Positions 1 to 8,425 of a DNA stretch of 20,164 nt are shown here, piece after piece; the stretch's first letter is position 1; the number at the start of each line of letters is the position of its first letter. Location: the NCBI GenBank assembly GCA_030746295.1, contig JASLMY010000069.1:1-20164 (forward strand), read 5' to 3'. The DNA comes from Alphaproteobacteria bacterium (GTDB lineage Bacteria; Pseudomonadota; Alphaproteobacteria; GCA-2731375). The notes beneath the pieces were generated by a model that had not been told where the DNA came from, did not search any database, and was given only the letters and a program-made list of their open reading frames with translations. Both the position numbers and the translations under genes were made by a program.

Positions 1-924
1 GTGTTTCTCAACTCTTCCAATCCAATCTCTAAACCGGTCACTATCCCCAACGATATCGTTTCGCCCACGAGGGACCTTGAACGCTCGGCTGTTGACCAAA
101 TAGACGTCGAGATCGAAGCCCACAAGAAAATGGCGTCGGATGGCTTTCGAGAGACCACGGCTAGCCTCGTGGCTAGCTCTAAAGAATACCAGGTGCTCAT
201 TTGGGAAACAGCCCCGGGCACTACCTTGGATATGCTGATGAGCAAGGCTTGGCGTAGGAAACAAGATGATGCATCGATTTGCGCGTGCATTTGGCAAGTC
301 GGCGATTGGCTCAGGAGGCTTCATAAATCGAGCAATGGCCAACTGGAGGTTCTAGATTTTTCGGAGTTCCAAGAGTCTCTCAGCTATCATCGAAAATCCT
401 TGGGACCTAGCCTTCAGAGCTACCTCGACATTGCTGAGCGAACATTTGACCAGACCATGAGGAAGACAGGGACAAGTCTCTTCAACATCCCGATAGCGCG
501 GATCCACGGCGACATGACACCGCCAAATATACTGTGGAGTTCGAACCAAAACCGGTTACATGTCGTCGATTTCGAGCATTTCGATGTTGATTTTGTAATG
601 AGGGATTTAGTTGCATTCCTGTCGACCATTCGAGCAAAGGCATTTCAACCGTGGTTCAAAGTCTCGCAACTGAGAAGGTGGGAGAGGTCTTTCTGGAAAG
701 GATATGGGATTGCGTCGGAAGAGCTGTGCGTTGCCACGGATTCCCTGACGACGGCTTGGCTGTTCTACTGGTTCTTGCCCCGCTACAGGGGGGAAATTTC
801 TGAGCAACAACTTCCTGGCTTCGTTGCGAGGAGTATCTATACCTTGATACTTGAAGGCGTGATGGCAAAGCATGTATCTCGCCAATACGGCGCCAATGCC
901 GCAAATGCTCATGTTCTTTCGTGA
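1..924 (+). CDS. Aminoglycoside phosphotransferase-like kinase, probably 5'-truncated by the window
   Basis: The frame is open from the first base, which happens to be GTG, so the true start may lie upstream. The 307 visible residues carry the catalytic signature of the APH/choline-kinase fold: HGDMTPPNIL at about 169-178, with catalytic Asp171 and metal-binding Asn176, then a DFG-equivalent VVDFEHF with Asp190. ETAPGTTL at about 69-76 resembles the hinge. I cannot find a clear glycine loop or beta-3 lysine before it, which supports truncation. The family phosphorylates small hydroxyl compounds such as sugars, choline or antibiotics; the substrate here is unknown. Base composition is lower in GC than the genes to the right (27 of 60 at 601-660), which suggests a separate origin. 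The kinase fold is fairly sure; resistance should not be inferred. Confidence 0.75.
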   Translation: MFLNSSNPISKPVTIPNDIVSPTRDLERSAVDQIDVEIEAHKKMASDGFRETTASLVASSKEYQVLIWETAPGTTLDMLMSKAWRRKQDDASICACIWQVGDWLRRLHKSSNGQLEVLDFSEFQESLSYHRKSLGPSLQSYLDIAERTFDQTMRKTGTSLFNIPIARIHGDMTPPNILWSSNQNRLHVVDFEHFDVDFVMRDLVAFLSTIRAKAFQPWFKVSQLRRWERSFWKGYGIASEELCVATDSLTTAWLFYWFLPRYRGEISEQQLPGFVARSIYTLILEGVMAKHVSRQYGANAANAHVLS

Positions 925-930
925 GCATTT
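903..930 (+). terminator. Hairpin overlapping the kinase stop codon, possible terminator
   Basis: AAATGCTCA (903-911) and TGAGCATTT (922-930) are perfect 9-bp reverse complements around a 10-base loop. The TGA stop codon (922-924) begins the right arm. The A3/T3 ends give a short U run on either strand, as in weak bidirectional intrinsic terminators. No longer T tract follows, so efficiency is uncertain. Confidence 0.4.
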
Positions 931-1193
931 AGAAAGCGATAGGGATCCGATTCGAACTTAGAAGGCGGGTGCTGAGCAATAGCTAGGCGCCGACAGAGCG
1001 CGGGTGACACCGTTCCTAGTCGTCGGCGAGATCCTAGATCGAGCGGTCGGGGCCGTCGTCGGCCACATAGCCTGTCCGGGCAAGACCATATTTCAGCGGT
1101 TTGGAGACGCCTTCTGTCCCCCCGTGCGCGCTTGCTGGCGCCTTGGATTGGCCATACCCTGCCGCACCACGTCATCCGGGGTGAGCATCAACT
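925..1193. other. Intergenic gap without recognisable gene
   Basis: These 269 bases separate the lower-GC kinase from the GC-rich ligase fusion. Short frames exist on both strands but none resembles a known protein. A GGCCG-TCGT-CGGCC hairpin of 5 bp lies near 1049-1062. A likely ribosome binding site for the next gene, GGGGTGA, lies at 1178-1184. The compositional change between the two genes falls in this gap. Confidence 0.5.
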
Positions 1194-4106
1194 ATGGCAC
1201 AGGACGGTCGCGTCGCCGGCAGGGTTCGGGCTCGTGAACCGCGGCAGACCTCCGAGCGTGGCGCCGAGGCCCGCGTATCGCCATCGACGATCAGGTCCCG
1301 GCTCTTGCGGCGGTTCTCGCCGGCCCTGAAGAGCCGCGAGACCGAAACGATTTTCGCCCTGGCCCATCATCTCTCGCTTACGGAATGGTGGCCAGCGGAG
1401 AGGCTGGTCGCCCAACAACTGGCCCACACGGGCGCCTTGATCCGGTTCGCCCACGAGGCGGTGCCGTTCCAGAAGCCGCGCCTGGCCCCCATCGTCGAGC
1501 GGATCGGCGACGGCCTAACGGCGGAGCTCTTCGCCGAGGTTCCGATCATGACCCGGGCGCTAGTGCAGGAGGCGGGCGAAGCCTTGGCAAGCGAGACCTT
1601 GCCCGAGGGCCACGGCAGGCGGCATACCGTCAAGACCACCGGCTCGAGCGGGCGACCGGTGCAGGCCCAGCTGACCCGTCTGACAAGCCTCTACACCGCC
1701 GCCGCGACGCTGCGCGGGCATCAATGGTTCCGGCGCGACCTGGGTGGCACGAACGTCAGCATTCTCGTCACCCCCGACGGCCGCGAACGGCGCCGGCAAC
1801 GGGCCTGGGCCACGGGCAGCAGCGGCACCGCCTGGCTCTACTCCAACGGCGTGCCGGCGAAGCGTCTCCTCGACATGCTGGTGGCGGACGATCCCGACTA
1901 CCTGCAATGCCACCCCTCCATGTTGCAGGAGCTGATCCATTGCTCGGTCGAGGTCGGCGCGAGGCCCGAGCGGCTGCGCGAGGTCCGCACCTTGGGGGAG
2001 GTCCTCGAGCCTGGCCTGCGGTCGCTCTGCGCGCAGCACTGGGACATCCCGGTGCGCGACAACTACAGCTCCGAGGAGTTCGGCATCCTGGCCCTGCAAT
2101 GCCCGGACCACGATCACTTGCACGTCATGTCGGAGCGCGCCATCGTCGAAATCCTGAACGACGACGACCAGCCTTGCGCGCCGGGGGAGATCGGACGCGT
2201 TGTCGTCACCGGATTCCTCGGCTACGCGACGCCACTGATCCGCTACGAAATCGGCGACCGGGCGATTGCCGGCGCACCCTGCCCGTGCGGCCGGGGCCTG
2301 CCGGTGATCGAGTGCATCATCGGCCGCGAGCGACAAAGCGTTCAGCTGCCCTCGGGCGAGCGCCTGTTTCCAGTGCTGGACGCTGAGCCGCTGCTCCTCA
2401 AGAGCGGCGTCAAGCAGTACCAACTCGTGCAGACGAGCACCGAGGAGATCGACCTCAACCTGGTCGCAGAGCAACCGTTGGCGGCCGAGGAAGAGGCCGA
2501 GATCGTCTCCCACTTCCAGCAGAACTTTCGCCACCCGTTCACCTTCCGCTTCAACTATGTCGATGCGATCGCGCGCGGCCCCGGCGGCAAGTTCCTGATT
2601 TTCGAGTCGGCGCTGTCCGCGGAAAGAAATCCCGGAACGAATATCGTCGCCGTAATTGCCGAACACGCGGCCAATCGGCCCCAGCATCCCGCCATCGAAG
2701 ACGGCGAGCGGATCATCACCTACGGCCAGCTCGACGAGCTCGTCAACGGGATGGCCTCGAAGCTGCGGGCGACAGGCATATCGACCGGCGATACCGTCGC
2801 CGTCGCTCTGCCGGATTCGGCGGATCATCTTGTCCTTCTGTGCTCCCTGGCACGGGTCGGCGCGGTTATCCTGTCTTTCAGTCCGCATCTGCCGCGCCAC
2901 GAGGTCCTCGAGAGCATGAAGGACCTGCCGGTCTCAGCGATGATCGCGAGACCGGGAACGAAGCCCTTTCCCGAATGCAAGACACTCACCTTGGAAGGAC
3001 TCCGTCGGTTGCCTGCGGAACCACACCCTGAGCCGGCAAGTGGCGGCGACCTGCCGCTCATGCTGAATCAGTCTTCCGGCACGACCGGCAAGCCGAAGTC
3101 GTTCTTGCGCAGCCACGCGGAGATGCTCGCCTGGGCGGAGAAGTATGTCGCCGCACAGGGCTGGACCGATGCGGAGCGCTGTCTCTGCCTGACCCCGATG
3201 AGTTTCGTCGTCGGTCGGGACATCAGCCTCGGCATGCTGCGATTGGGCGCGACCGTCGTCGTCCCGCGGTACGACTCGCTGGGTGAGATGGCGGATCTCG
3301 TGCCTTCGGCGCGCATTACCTATTTGAAACTCACCCCCTCGCATATGCTCGCGCTGCTGGACCATGCCGCCGATAAGGGGCTGCTGTTTCCCGAGTTGCG
3401 GGCGATGGTCGTGGGCAGTGCGCCGACCACGCATGAGCAGAGACTTCTGGCAAGAGAACGGCTGACGCCGAATTGCTTCGAGCAGCTGGGCTCGAACGAG
3501 GCCGGACTGCTGGCCTTCGCCACCCCGGCCGATCAAGACGCCCATCCCGACGCCGTCGGCCGCATCGTCGACGGTGTCGAAGCGCAGATCGTCGACGACG
3601 ACGGCAACGTCTTGCCGGCGGGGGAAATCGGACAGGTGCGCTATCGCGCCGCGGGCTACCCGTCCAGCTACCTGGGCAATCCCGAGGCCAGCGCCCGCGC
3701 CTTCCGAGACGGCTGGTTCTATCCGGGCGACGTCGCCGCCTTGAGCGAAGACGGCTACCTGTCCTTCAAGTGCCGAACCGACGACGTCATCAACAACGGC
3801 GGCGCCAAGTTGTACCCCATCGAAGTGGAGACCGCGCTTCTGGCCCATCCGAGCGTCCTCGAAGCCGCCGTGTTTGGTTGGCCGCACGAGGCGCTCGGCG
3901 AAGTGGCGGTGGCTTGCGTGGTCACCGATGCGGCGATTTCGCGGAAGGCCCTCCGGGAGTTTTGTGGCCAGCGGATCGCCGCCTACAAGGTTCCGAGCCT
4001 GATCGTGCCGGTGAGCGCGCTCCCCAAGAACCCGATGGGCAAGGTCACGAAGGACGAGTTGAAGCAAGATCTCCAAGAATATCTCGACGATCGCCTCTCG
4101 CGTTGA
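1194..4106 (+). CDS. Fused adenylate-forming protein: PaaK/CapK-like ligase plus AMP-dependent acyl-CoA ligase
   Basis: The protein has 970 residues. The N-terminal half (about 60-470) looks like the phenylacetate-CoA ligase/CapK family: phosphate-loop motif TTGSSGRP at about 147-154, YSSEEFG near 291-297, PLIRYEIGD near 348-356, CPCGRG, and a late GPGGKF with a candidate catalytic Lys near 465. The C-terminal half (about 482-970) is a complete AMP-dependent synthetase: SSGTTGKPK near 627, GSNEAG near 766, FYPGDVA near 842, RTDD and GGAKLYP, and the C-terminal lysine motif NPMGKVTKDE near 946. Such enzymes activate carboxylates as acyl-adenylates, usually on to CoA thioesters. Each half is close to the length of a normal enzyme, so this is a fusion of two. 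No carrier-protein domain or DSL-type serine site is apparent. ATG at 1194 follows GGGGTGA by about 9 bases. The first 30 or so residues are unlike the family, so a later start is possible. Confidence 0.88.
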   Translation: MAQDGRVAGRVRAREPRQTSERGAEARVSPSTIRSRLLRRFSPALKSRETETIFALAHHLSLTEWWPAERLVAQQLAHTGALIRFAHEAVPFQKPRLAPIVERIGDGLTAELFAEVPIMTRALVQEAGEALASETLPEGHGRRHTVKTTGSSGRPVQAQLTRLTSLYTAAATLRGHQWFRRDLGGTNVSILVTPDGRERRRQRAWATGSSGTAWLYSNGVPAKRLLDMLVADDPDYLQCHPSMLQELIHCSVEVGARPERLREVRTLGEVLEPGLRSLCAQHWDIPVRDNYSSEEFGILALQCPDHDHLHVMSERAIVEILNDDDQPCAPGEIGRVVVTGFLGYATPLIRYEIGDRAIAGAPCPCGRGLPVIECIIGRERQSVQLPSGERLFPVLDAEPLLLKSGVKQYQLVQTSTEEIDLNLVAEQPLAAEEEAEIVSHFQQNFRHPFTFRFNYVDAIARGPGGKFLIFESALSAERNPGTNIVAVIAEHAANRPQHPAIEDGERIITYGQLDELVNGMASKLRATGISTGDTVAVALPDSADHLVLLCSLARVGAVILSFSPHLPRHEVLESMKDLPVSAMIARPGTKPFPECKTLTLEGLRRLPAEPHPEPASGGDLPLMLNQSSGTTGKPKSFLRSHAEMLAWAEKYVAAQGWTDAERCLCLTPMSFVVGRDISLGMLRLGATVVVPRYDSLGEMADLVPSARITYLKLTPSHMLALLDHAADKGLLFPELRAMVVGSAPTTHEQRLLARERLTPNCFEQLGSNEAGLLAFATPADQDAHPDAVGRIVDGVEAQIVDDDGNVLPAGEIGQVRYRAAGYPSSYLGNPEASARAFRDGWFYPGDVAALSEDGYLSFKCRTDDVINNGGAKLYPIEVETALLAHPSVLEAAVFGWPHEALGEVAVACVVTDAAISRKALREFCGQRIAAYKVPSLIVPVSALPKNPMGKVTKDELKQDLQEYLDDRLSR

Positions 4107-4146
4107 TCGCCGCCGCCGGCCACCTGCGAGCGTCGATGCTGAATTA

Positions 4147-5349
4147 CTATCTGTGGCGACGGGCGGTCAGAAGCAGATAGACGCCGGCGACGAGCGCCGC
4201 GGCGGCGATCAGATAGAAGGCGTTGGCATAGCCGCCGCCGAACTCGACCATGGCGCCGAATATGGGCGGTCCAGTGACGATTCCGAAAAAGAGGAAGAAC
4301 TGGCCGCCGCCGGCGGCCTCGGCGATCTTGTCCGGCGGCGCCAGACGTGCGAACTCCGAGAGCAAGAGGCCGAGCACGCCGTTGGTGCTGACCCCCAGCA
4401 GGACGGCGACCAGCGCGGTCAGCCAGAACGGCCAATCGGGTGTGAAGAAGCTGATCGCGACGATGCTGGCAGCCATCAAGACACCGATCAGGCCGAGCAG
4501 AAGCCAACTGCTGAGGAAGCGGCCGGCGATGGCACCCCAAGCGACCCGCGCCGGTATGGCGGAGCCATGGATGATCGCGAAGACGCCGCCCGCGACCTCG
4601 GTCGAGAGACCGTGCGCCTCGACCAGATAGATCACGATGAAGGCCAGAATGGCGAGCTGCGCGAAGGTATAGAGAAAGCCGGCCGCGGCCAGAGTGGCCA
4701 GTGGCTTGCTGGCCACGATCACGTGTAGCGAGTCGATGACCCCACCGAGGCGAATGCGGAAGCTGGGATCGCGGTCGTCGTCGAGCTCGTCTCGTATCGG
4801 CTGCACCCCGATTGCGGTGAGCAAGGGCAGCGCGGCGATGGCGATGATCGCGACCCGCCAGTCATAGAGCGCCATCAGCCCCGGCAGCAGCAGCCCGGCC
4901 AGCATGCCGCCCATCGGTGTCCCGGTCTGCTTGACCGAGAAGACGAAGGGCAGCCACTTCGGCGGTGCATGTCGGGCCAGTATTCGCGAGCTGGCCGGAT
5001 TGAACGGCCCCATGGCGATGCCGATCAATACCGCGGCCGCCAGCGTCGCCGGCCAGAGCGGCACCGCGCCCGCCAGCCCGAGGCCGAGGACGGCCACCAG
5101 CAAGGCCACCTGGCAGGTCCGGATGCCGCCGAAGCGGGCGAGAACGCTGCCGGCGCCCAAGCCCGACAGCATGCCGACGACGTACATCACCGCCGTGTAG
5201 ATGCCGATATTCGTCGCCTTGACACCGAGATCGGCGGCGGCCTGCACCGCCACGACGGCACCGGCAAAGCCGCACATGGTGCCGAAGGATTGGATCGCCA
5301 ACGTCGCCGGCAAGGCGACGCGAACCTTCGTTCGGAGCAGCTCGCGCAT
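4147..5349 (-). CDS. MFS transporter
   Basis: This 400-residue protein is hydrophobic throughout, with roughly a dozen membrane-length segments and a charged central loop (IRDELDDDRDPSFRIR, about 185-200) between two halves, as in the major facilitator superfamily. GPFNPASSRILARHAPP near 115-131 and VKQTGTPMGG resemble MFS loop and helix 4-5 regions of anion or organic-acid type carriers. It is the last gene of the minus-strand series beginning with the DUF35 gene and lies 130 bp past the dioxygenase gene. It converges on the ligase fusion, with 40 bp between the stops. It would import or export the substrate or product of the neighbouring enzymes; the substrate cannot be read from sequence. 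Start ATG at 5349 has only a weak GGCGG-type binding site close upstream, so the start is moderately sure. Confidence 0.85.
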   Translation of the reverse strand: MRELLRTKVRVALPATLAIQSFGTMCGFAGAVVAVQAAADLGVKATNIGIYTAVMYVVGMLSGLGAGSVLARFGGIRTCQVALLVAVLGLGLAGAVPLWPATLAAAVLIGIAMGPFNPASSRILARHAPPKWLPFVFSVKQTGTPMGGMLAGLLLPGLMALYDWRVAIIAIAALPLLTAIGVQPIRDELDDDRDPSFRIRLGGVIDSLHVIVASKPLATLAAAGFLYTFAQLAILAFIVIYLVEAHGLSTEVAGGVFAIIHGSAIPARVAWGAIAGRFLSSWLLLGLIGVLMAASIVAISFFTPDWPFWLTALVAVLLGVSTNGVLGLLLSEFARLAPPDKIAEAAGGGQFFLFFGIVTGPPIFGAMVEFGGGYANAFYLIAAAALVAGVYLLLTARRHR

Positions 5350-5381
5350 GACCGCCTATCCGGTATCGGGTGTCGGGATCG

Positions 5382-5418
5382 GCCGACCGTTCAGAGGCCT
5401 GGCCAAATGGCGGTCGGC
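5382..5418. repeat. 8-bp inverted repeat between dioxygenase and MFS genes
   Basis: GCCGACCG (5382-5389) pairs perfectly with CGGTCGGC (5411-5418) across a 21-base loop. It sits in the 130-bp gap between two same-strand genes. There is no T run on either side, so it is not a typical intrinsic terminator. It could stabilise the upstream transcript's 3' end or modulate expression of the transporter. Confidence 0.35.
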
Positions 5419-5479
5419 GCCTCGCAGGTCACGCGCGCGCGGGCGACATGGGGCCGAAGCGATCCTCCGGCCTTACCCG

Positions 5480-6649
5480 TCAAATCGCCAGATCCTTGGT
5501 GTTGTAGTCCCGGATCACGCGTTCGACGGTCTCCTCGTTGAATTGGAAGTCGCCCTCCAAGCCCTGGAACGGCTGGTATCGGAAGGCGGCCTCGTCGGGG
5601 AAACGCTGGCGGCGGGCGTCGATCGCGACGGCGATCACGGCGGAGCGCTCGAAGATCCGCTGCTCGTCGTAGTAGGCGTCAGAGTCGACGGCGAGGGCGC
5701 CCCGCTGACCCAGGATCGAGGCTCGGCGATGGAAGCCGAAGGTGAGGGAGACTCTGAGGTCGGGCGAGGTGTTGGCGAAGGAGCCATGCAGCATCTGGCG
5801 ATTGACGGCGGTGACGTTGCCGGGCTGGCAGATCAGCGGCACTGCGCCCGGGAGCTTGTCGCTGCCGCCGTTCGCGGCGACCCGCTCCTTGATGTCGATG
5901 CGGCCGAGCTTGTGCGTGCCCGGCACGACCCAGAGGCAGTTCGCCGGGGTGGTCGGGTAGAGCTGGACCTGGAAGTTGAAGCCGTGAATGCCCTGGTCCC
6001 AATCGGCAGAGCCCCAATGCGTGACCCCGTCCTGGTGCCAGGCGACAGAGCCGCCGAGCCCCGGCTGCTTGACGAAGATCGCGTCGTTGTAGGGGACGAA
6101 ATCCTCGCCGTTGATCGCCTCGGCGATCGTCAAGAGCGAGGGGTGACCGTAAACCCGCAACCCGGACGGCATGGCCTGGCACATGCCGTACATCAGATAG
6201 ACGACATCCTCGGGTGCGTCCGCATCGGCCGCCGGCTGGGTCATCTGGGTCGGATGCCGGCCGTTGAGCTTGTCGGTCCCACCCCAAGGGTCAGACAAGG
6301 GCTTGATGAAGGTATAGGTCTCGCGCGCATAGTCACGGCCTAGCGCCGGGCGACCCTGGGCGTCCACCGTCGCGCCGGGGGCGATCGGTGCGCGCTCCAG
6401 CATGTGGTCGACGTCGGCGCGCAGTTCCGCGACCTCGTCGGCGCCGACCACGCCCTCGAAGACATAGAAGCCGTGCTTCCAGTAAGCCTCCAGGATGTCG
6501 GGATGGAGCTTGCCGTCCGCATCGAAACGGACGGGGCCGCGATTGCCGATCTCCTCGGCGAGGCGCTCGCCATCGCGACAGTAGGCAGCCATGTCGGCCG
6601 CGTGCTCGGCCCGCGACGGCCCCGAAGAAGGTTCGGCAAGCTGGTTCAT
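5480..6649 (-). CDS. Phytanoyl-CoA dioxygenase (PhyH) family Fe(II)/2-oxoglutarate oxygenase
   Basis: From ATG at 6649 the product has 389 residues. That start was chosen because GGGAGA lies about 6 bases upstream; an in-frame ATG 13 codons earlier lacks such a site. The facial triad is visible: His205 and Asp207 in AWHQDG, and the distal His288 in MLHGSFANTS, followed by Arg299, the usual 2-oxoglutarate anchor (DLRVSL). WVVPGTHKLGR (about 240-250) is the conserved 'pGSH' strand of the family. Members hydroxylate or oxidatively cleave acyl-CoAs, amino acids, phosphonates and small lipids. The neighbours (sulfatase, thiolase-like protein, DUF35, MFS) suggest catabolism or tailoring of one compound; the substrate is unknown. 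It lies 167 bp past the sulfatase gene, so it may have its own promoter as well. Confidence 0.88.
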   Translation of the reverse strand: MNQLAEPSSGPSRAEHAADMAAYCRDGERLAEEIGNRGPVRFDADGKLHPDILEAYWKHGFYVFEGVVGADEVAELRADVDHMLERAPIAPGATVDAQGRPALGRDYARETYTFIKPLSDPWGGTDKLNGRHPTQMTQPAADADAPEDVVYLMYGMCQAMPSGLRVYGHPSLLTIAEAINGEDFVPYNDAIFVKQPGLGGSVAWHQDGVTHWGSADWDQGIHGFNFQVQLYPTTPANCLWVVPGTHKLGRIDIKERVAANGGSDKLPGAVPLICQPGNVTAVNRQMLHGSFANTSPDLRVSLTFGFHRRASILGQRGALAVDSDAYYDEQRIFERSAVIAVAIDARRQRFPDEAAFRYQPFQGLEGDFQFNEETVERVIRDYNTKDLAI

Positions 6650-6816
6650 CGTCGTCTCCCTGCCTCTATGCGACGCGTCGAATCGCATCCGACGCTCGCC
6701 GAAATCAAATCACGGTAAAGGTATCACCGAACCTCGCCGGCCGCCAAACCGCGCGCCCTGGTACGAGCCAGGCCTCGATCGTGTGGCCCCTAAATCGATA
6801 TTGGCCGGTACCGCAA

Positions 6817-8379
6817 TCATGCCAGCCGATGTGCCTTTGGGCTTTCGTCCATCAGCCCGGTCAAATGATGCGCAAGGCTCAGTGTCATTTCGGCTCTGAC
6901 GCCCGTATGTGCCGGGCTGTCCCAAAGGTTGTTGGTCTCTGAGGGATCCGTCTTCAGGTCGTAAAGCTCGCCCCAGCCGTGGCCCTTGTAGATCGTCAGG
7001 CGGTGGCGATCGCCCACGAGGGCACGGACGCGGGACGGCGTTTTGAAACCCAGTCGCGGGCCGCTGTCGTTGTATTCGATCAGCAGCTCGTCCCGCAGCC
7101 GGGACGCGCCGTCGAGGCAAGCCAAGAAGCTCATTCCTTGCATGCCGGCATAGGGCACGAGGCCGGCGCGCTCGAGAATGGAGACCGGCAAATCGACGGT
7201 CGACGCCAACGCGTCTGTCCGCTTTGCGGCTCTGCTCTCGGGATCCGACCAGATGAAGGGAACGCGCGTGATGCCTTGGAACGGCATCGCCCCTTTCAGC
7301 AGCATGTTGAAGTCACCGAGATAGTCGCCGTGGTCGGAATTGAAGCAGATCACCGTGTTCTCGTAGAGCCCCCGTTGCTTCAGGCAATCCACGATCGCGC
7401 CGACCGCGTCGTCTATGCAACCGATCATGCCGGCGGTCAGCGCCATGGCTTGGCGCAGTTCCTCGTCGCCCAGCATGGTCGCCGTCTCCGGCGTCATCTG
7501 CCGGCTCTGTTCTTGCCATTGCCGATGCAGCCACCGCATCGGCGGGGTCGGGTTCCGGTGCGCCGCGTAGGGCAGGCCGACCTCGAAATCGTCGGGCCGA
7601 TATATGTCCCAATAGCGGCCCGGCGGATTGAAGGGGTGATGCGGGTCGGGAAAGGAGACGAAGGCGAAGAACGGCTGATCTTCGCCGGCACGGTCGTTCA
7701 GGTAGGCAATCGTCCGCTCGCGAACGTAGGCGGTCGGATAGAGCTCTTTGGGGACCGGCGTACGGTAGGCCTGCGGGCAGGAATAGTTGTGCGCCAGCTC
7801 GTTGGCGCCGTCATGCAGTTCCCGCCAATTCGGCGCCCGCTCGCGAAACCACTGCTGATAGTGGCCGCCGCAGCGATCGCCGTGCTTGGTGACCATGTCG
7901 ACCTGCTGGAAGCCGTAATAGGGGGTCTTGAACTCATACCGTCCATCGGCGGTATAACGCTCGGGCTCCTCCTGTCCCTGATCCTCGCCCGCCGGCCGCC
8001 ACGCCTCCTCGTAGGCCCCCGGATCGGCCCGCGGCGGCACCAGCGGTTCGCGGCTCGAGAAGGGCTGCAGATGGCTCTTGCCGATGCTGGCCGTGTGATA
8101 GCCGCCGGCGGCCAGCACGTCGACGAAGGTCACCGCCGACGTGGGCAGCAGACAACCGTTGTAGCGCAGGCCGTGCACCGTCGGATAACGGCCCGTCATC
8201 AACGACGCCCGGTTCGGCATGCAGACGGGCGAGGCGACGTGAAACCGATCGAAGATCGTGCCTTTCGCCGCAATGGCATCGATATGCGGCGTCTTCAAGA
8301 CCGGGTGGCCATAACAGCCGAGCCAGTCCGCCCGTTGCTGATCCGTTATGAAGAAGAGGAAGCTCGGCCGATCGCTCAT
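6817..8379 (-). CDS. Type I sulfatase / phosphonate monoesterase-like hydrolase
   Basis: This 520-residue protein has the alkaline-phosphatase-superfamily sulfatase layout. The N-terminal strand FFITDQQRADWLGCYG carries metal-binding Asp13. The formylglycine motif CMPNR spans 53-57, with Cys53 the residue to be oxidised, followed by SLMTGRYP. GKSH gives Lys101 and His103, DPHHPF gives His248, and NSDHGDYLGD gives Asp349 and His350, then Lys362. All catalytic positions look intact. There is no signal peptide, so it should act in the cytoplasm on an imported sulfate ester, sulfamate or phosphonate monoester; sequence alone does not separate these. It needs a formylglycine-generating enzyme or anSME, neither of which is in the window. 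ATG at 8379 is preceded by GGAGGGA. It lies 46 bp after the thiolase-like gene on the same strand, as in an operon. Confidence 0.92.
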   Translation of the reverse strand: MSDRPSFLFFITDQQRADWLGCYGHPVLKTPHIDAIAAKGTIFDRFHVASPVCMPNRASLMTGRYPTVHGLRYNGCLLPTSAVTFVDVLAAGGYHTASIGKSHLQPFSSREPLVPPRADPGAYEEAWRPAGEDQGQEEPERYTADGRYEFKTPYYGFQQVDMVTKHGDRCGGHYQQWFRERAPNWRELHDGANELAHNYSCPQAYRTPVPKELYPTAYVRERTIAYLNDRAGEDQPFFAFVSFPDPHHPFNPPGRYWDIYRPDDFEVGLPYAAHRNPTPPMRWLHRQWQEQSRQMTPETATMLGDEELRQAMALTAGMIGCIDDAVGAIVDCLKQRGLYENTVICFNSDHGDYLGDFNMLLKGAMPFQGITRVPFIWSDPESRAAKRTDALASTVDLPVSILERAGLVPYAGMQGMSFLACLDGASRLRDELLIEYNDSGPRLGFKTPSRVRALVGDRHRLTIYKGHGWGELYDLKTDPSETNNLWDSPAHTGVRAEMTLSLAHHLTGLMDESPKAHRLA

Positions 8380-8425
8380 GCCGTCCCTCCAAATCGATCC
8401 TGCGCCAGGCCGTCTCGACCGACCC

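Noticed and set aside
936..960. TTCGAA-containing sequence resembling a tRNA T-loop (read on the minus strand)
   Set aside because: The bases on both sides do not form the 5-bp T stem beyond the first pair, and no acceptor or anticodon arms can be built.
1004..1237. 77-codon plus-strand frame before the ligase fusion
   Set aside because: It overlaps the ligase start in a different frame and has no recognisable domain.
1560..2900. 446-codon minus-strand frame
   Set aside because: It is opposite the well-supported ligase fusion. Its translation is Arg/Ala/Asp-rich without recognisable motifs, as expected of antisense in high-GC DNA.
2934..4076. 380-codon minus-strand frame
   Set aside because: It is antisense to the C-terminal ligase domain, whose motifs are all intact on the plus strand.
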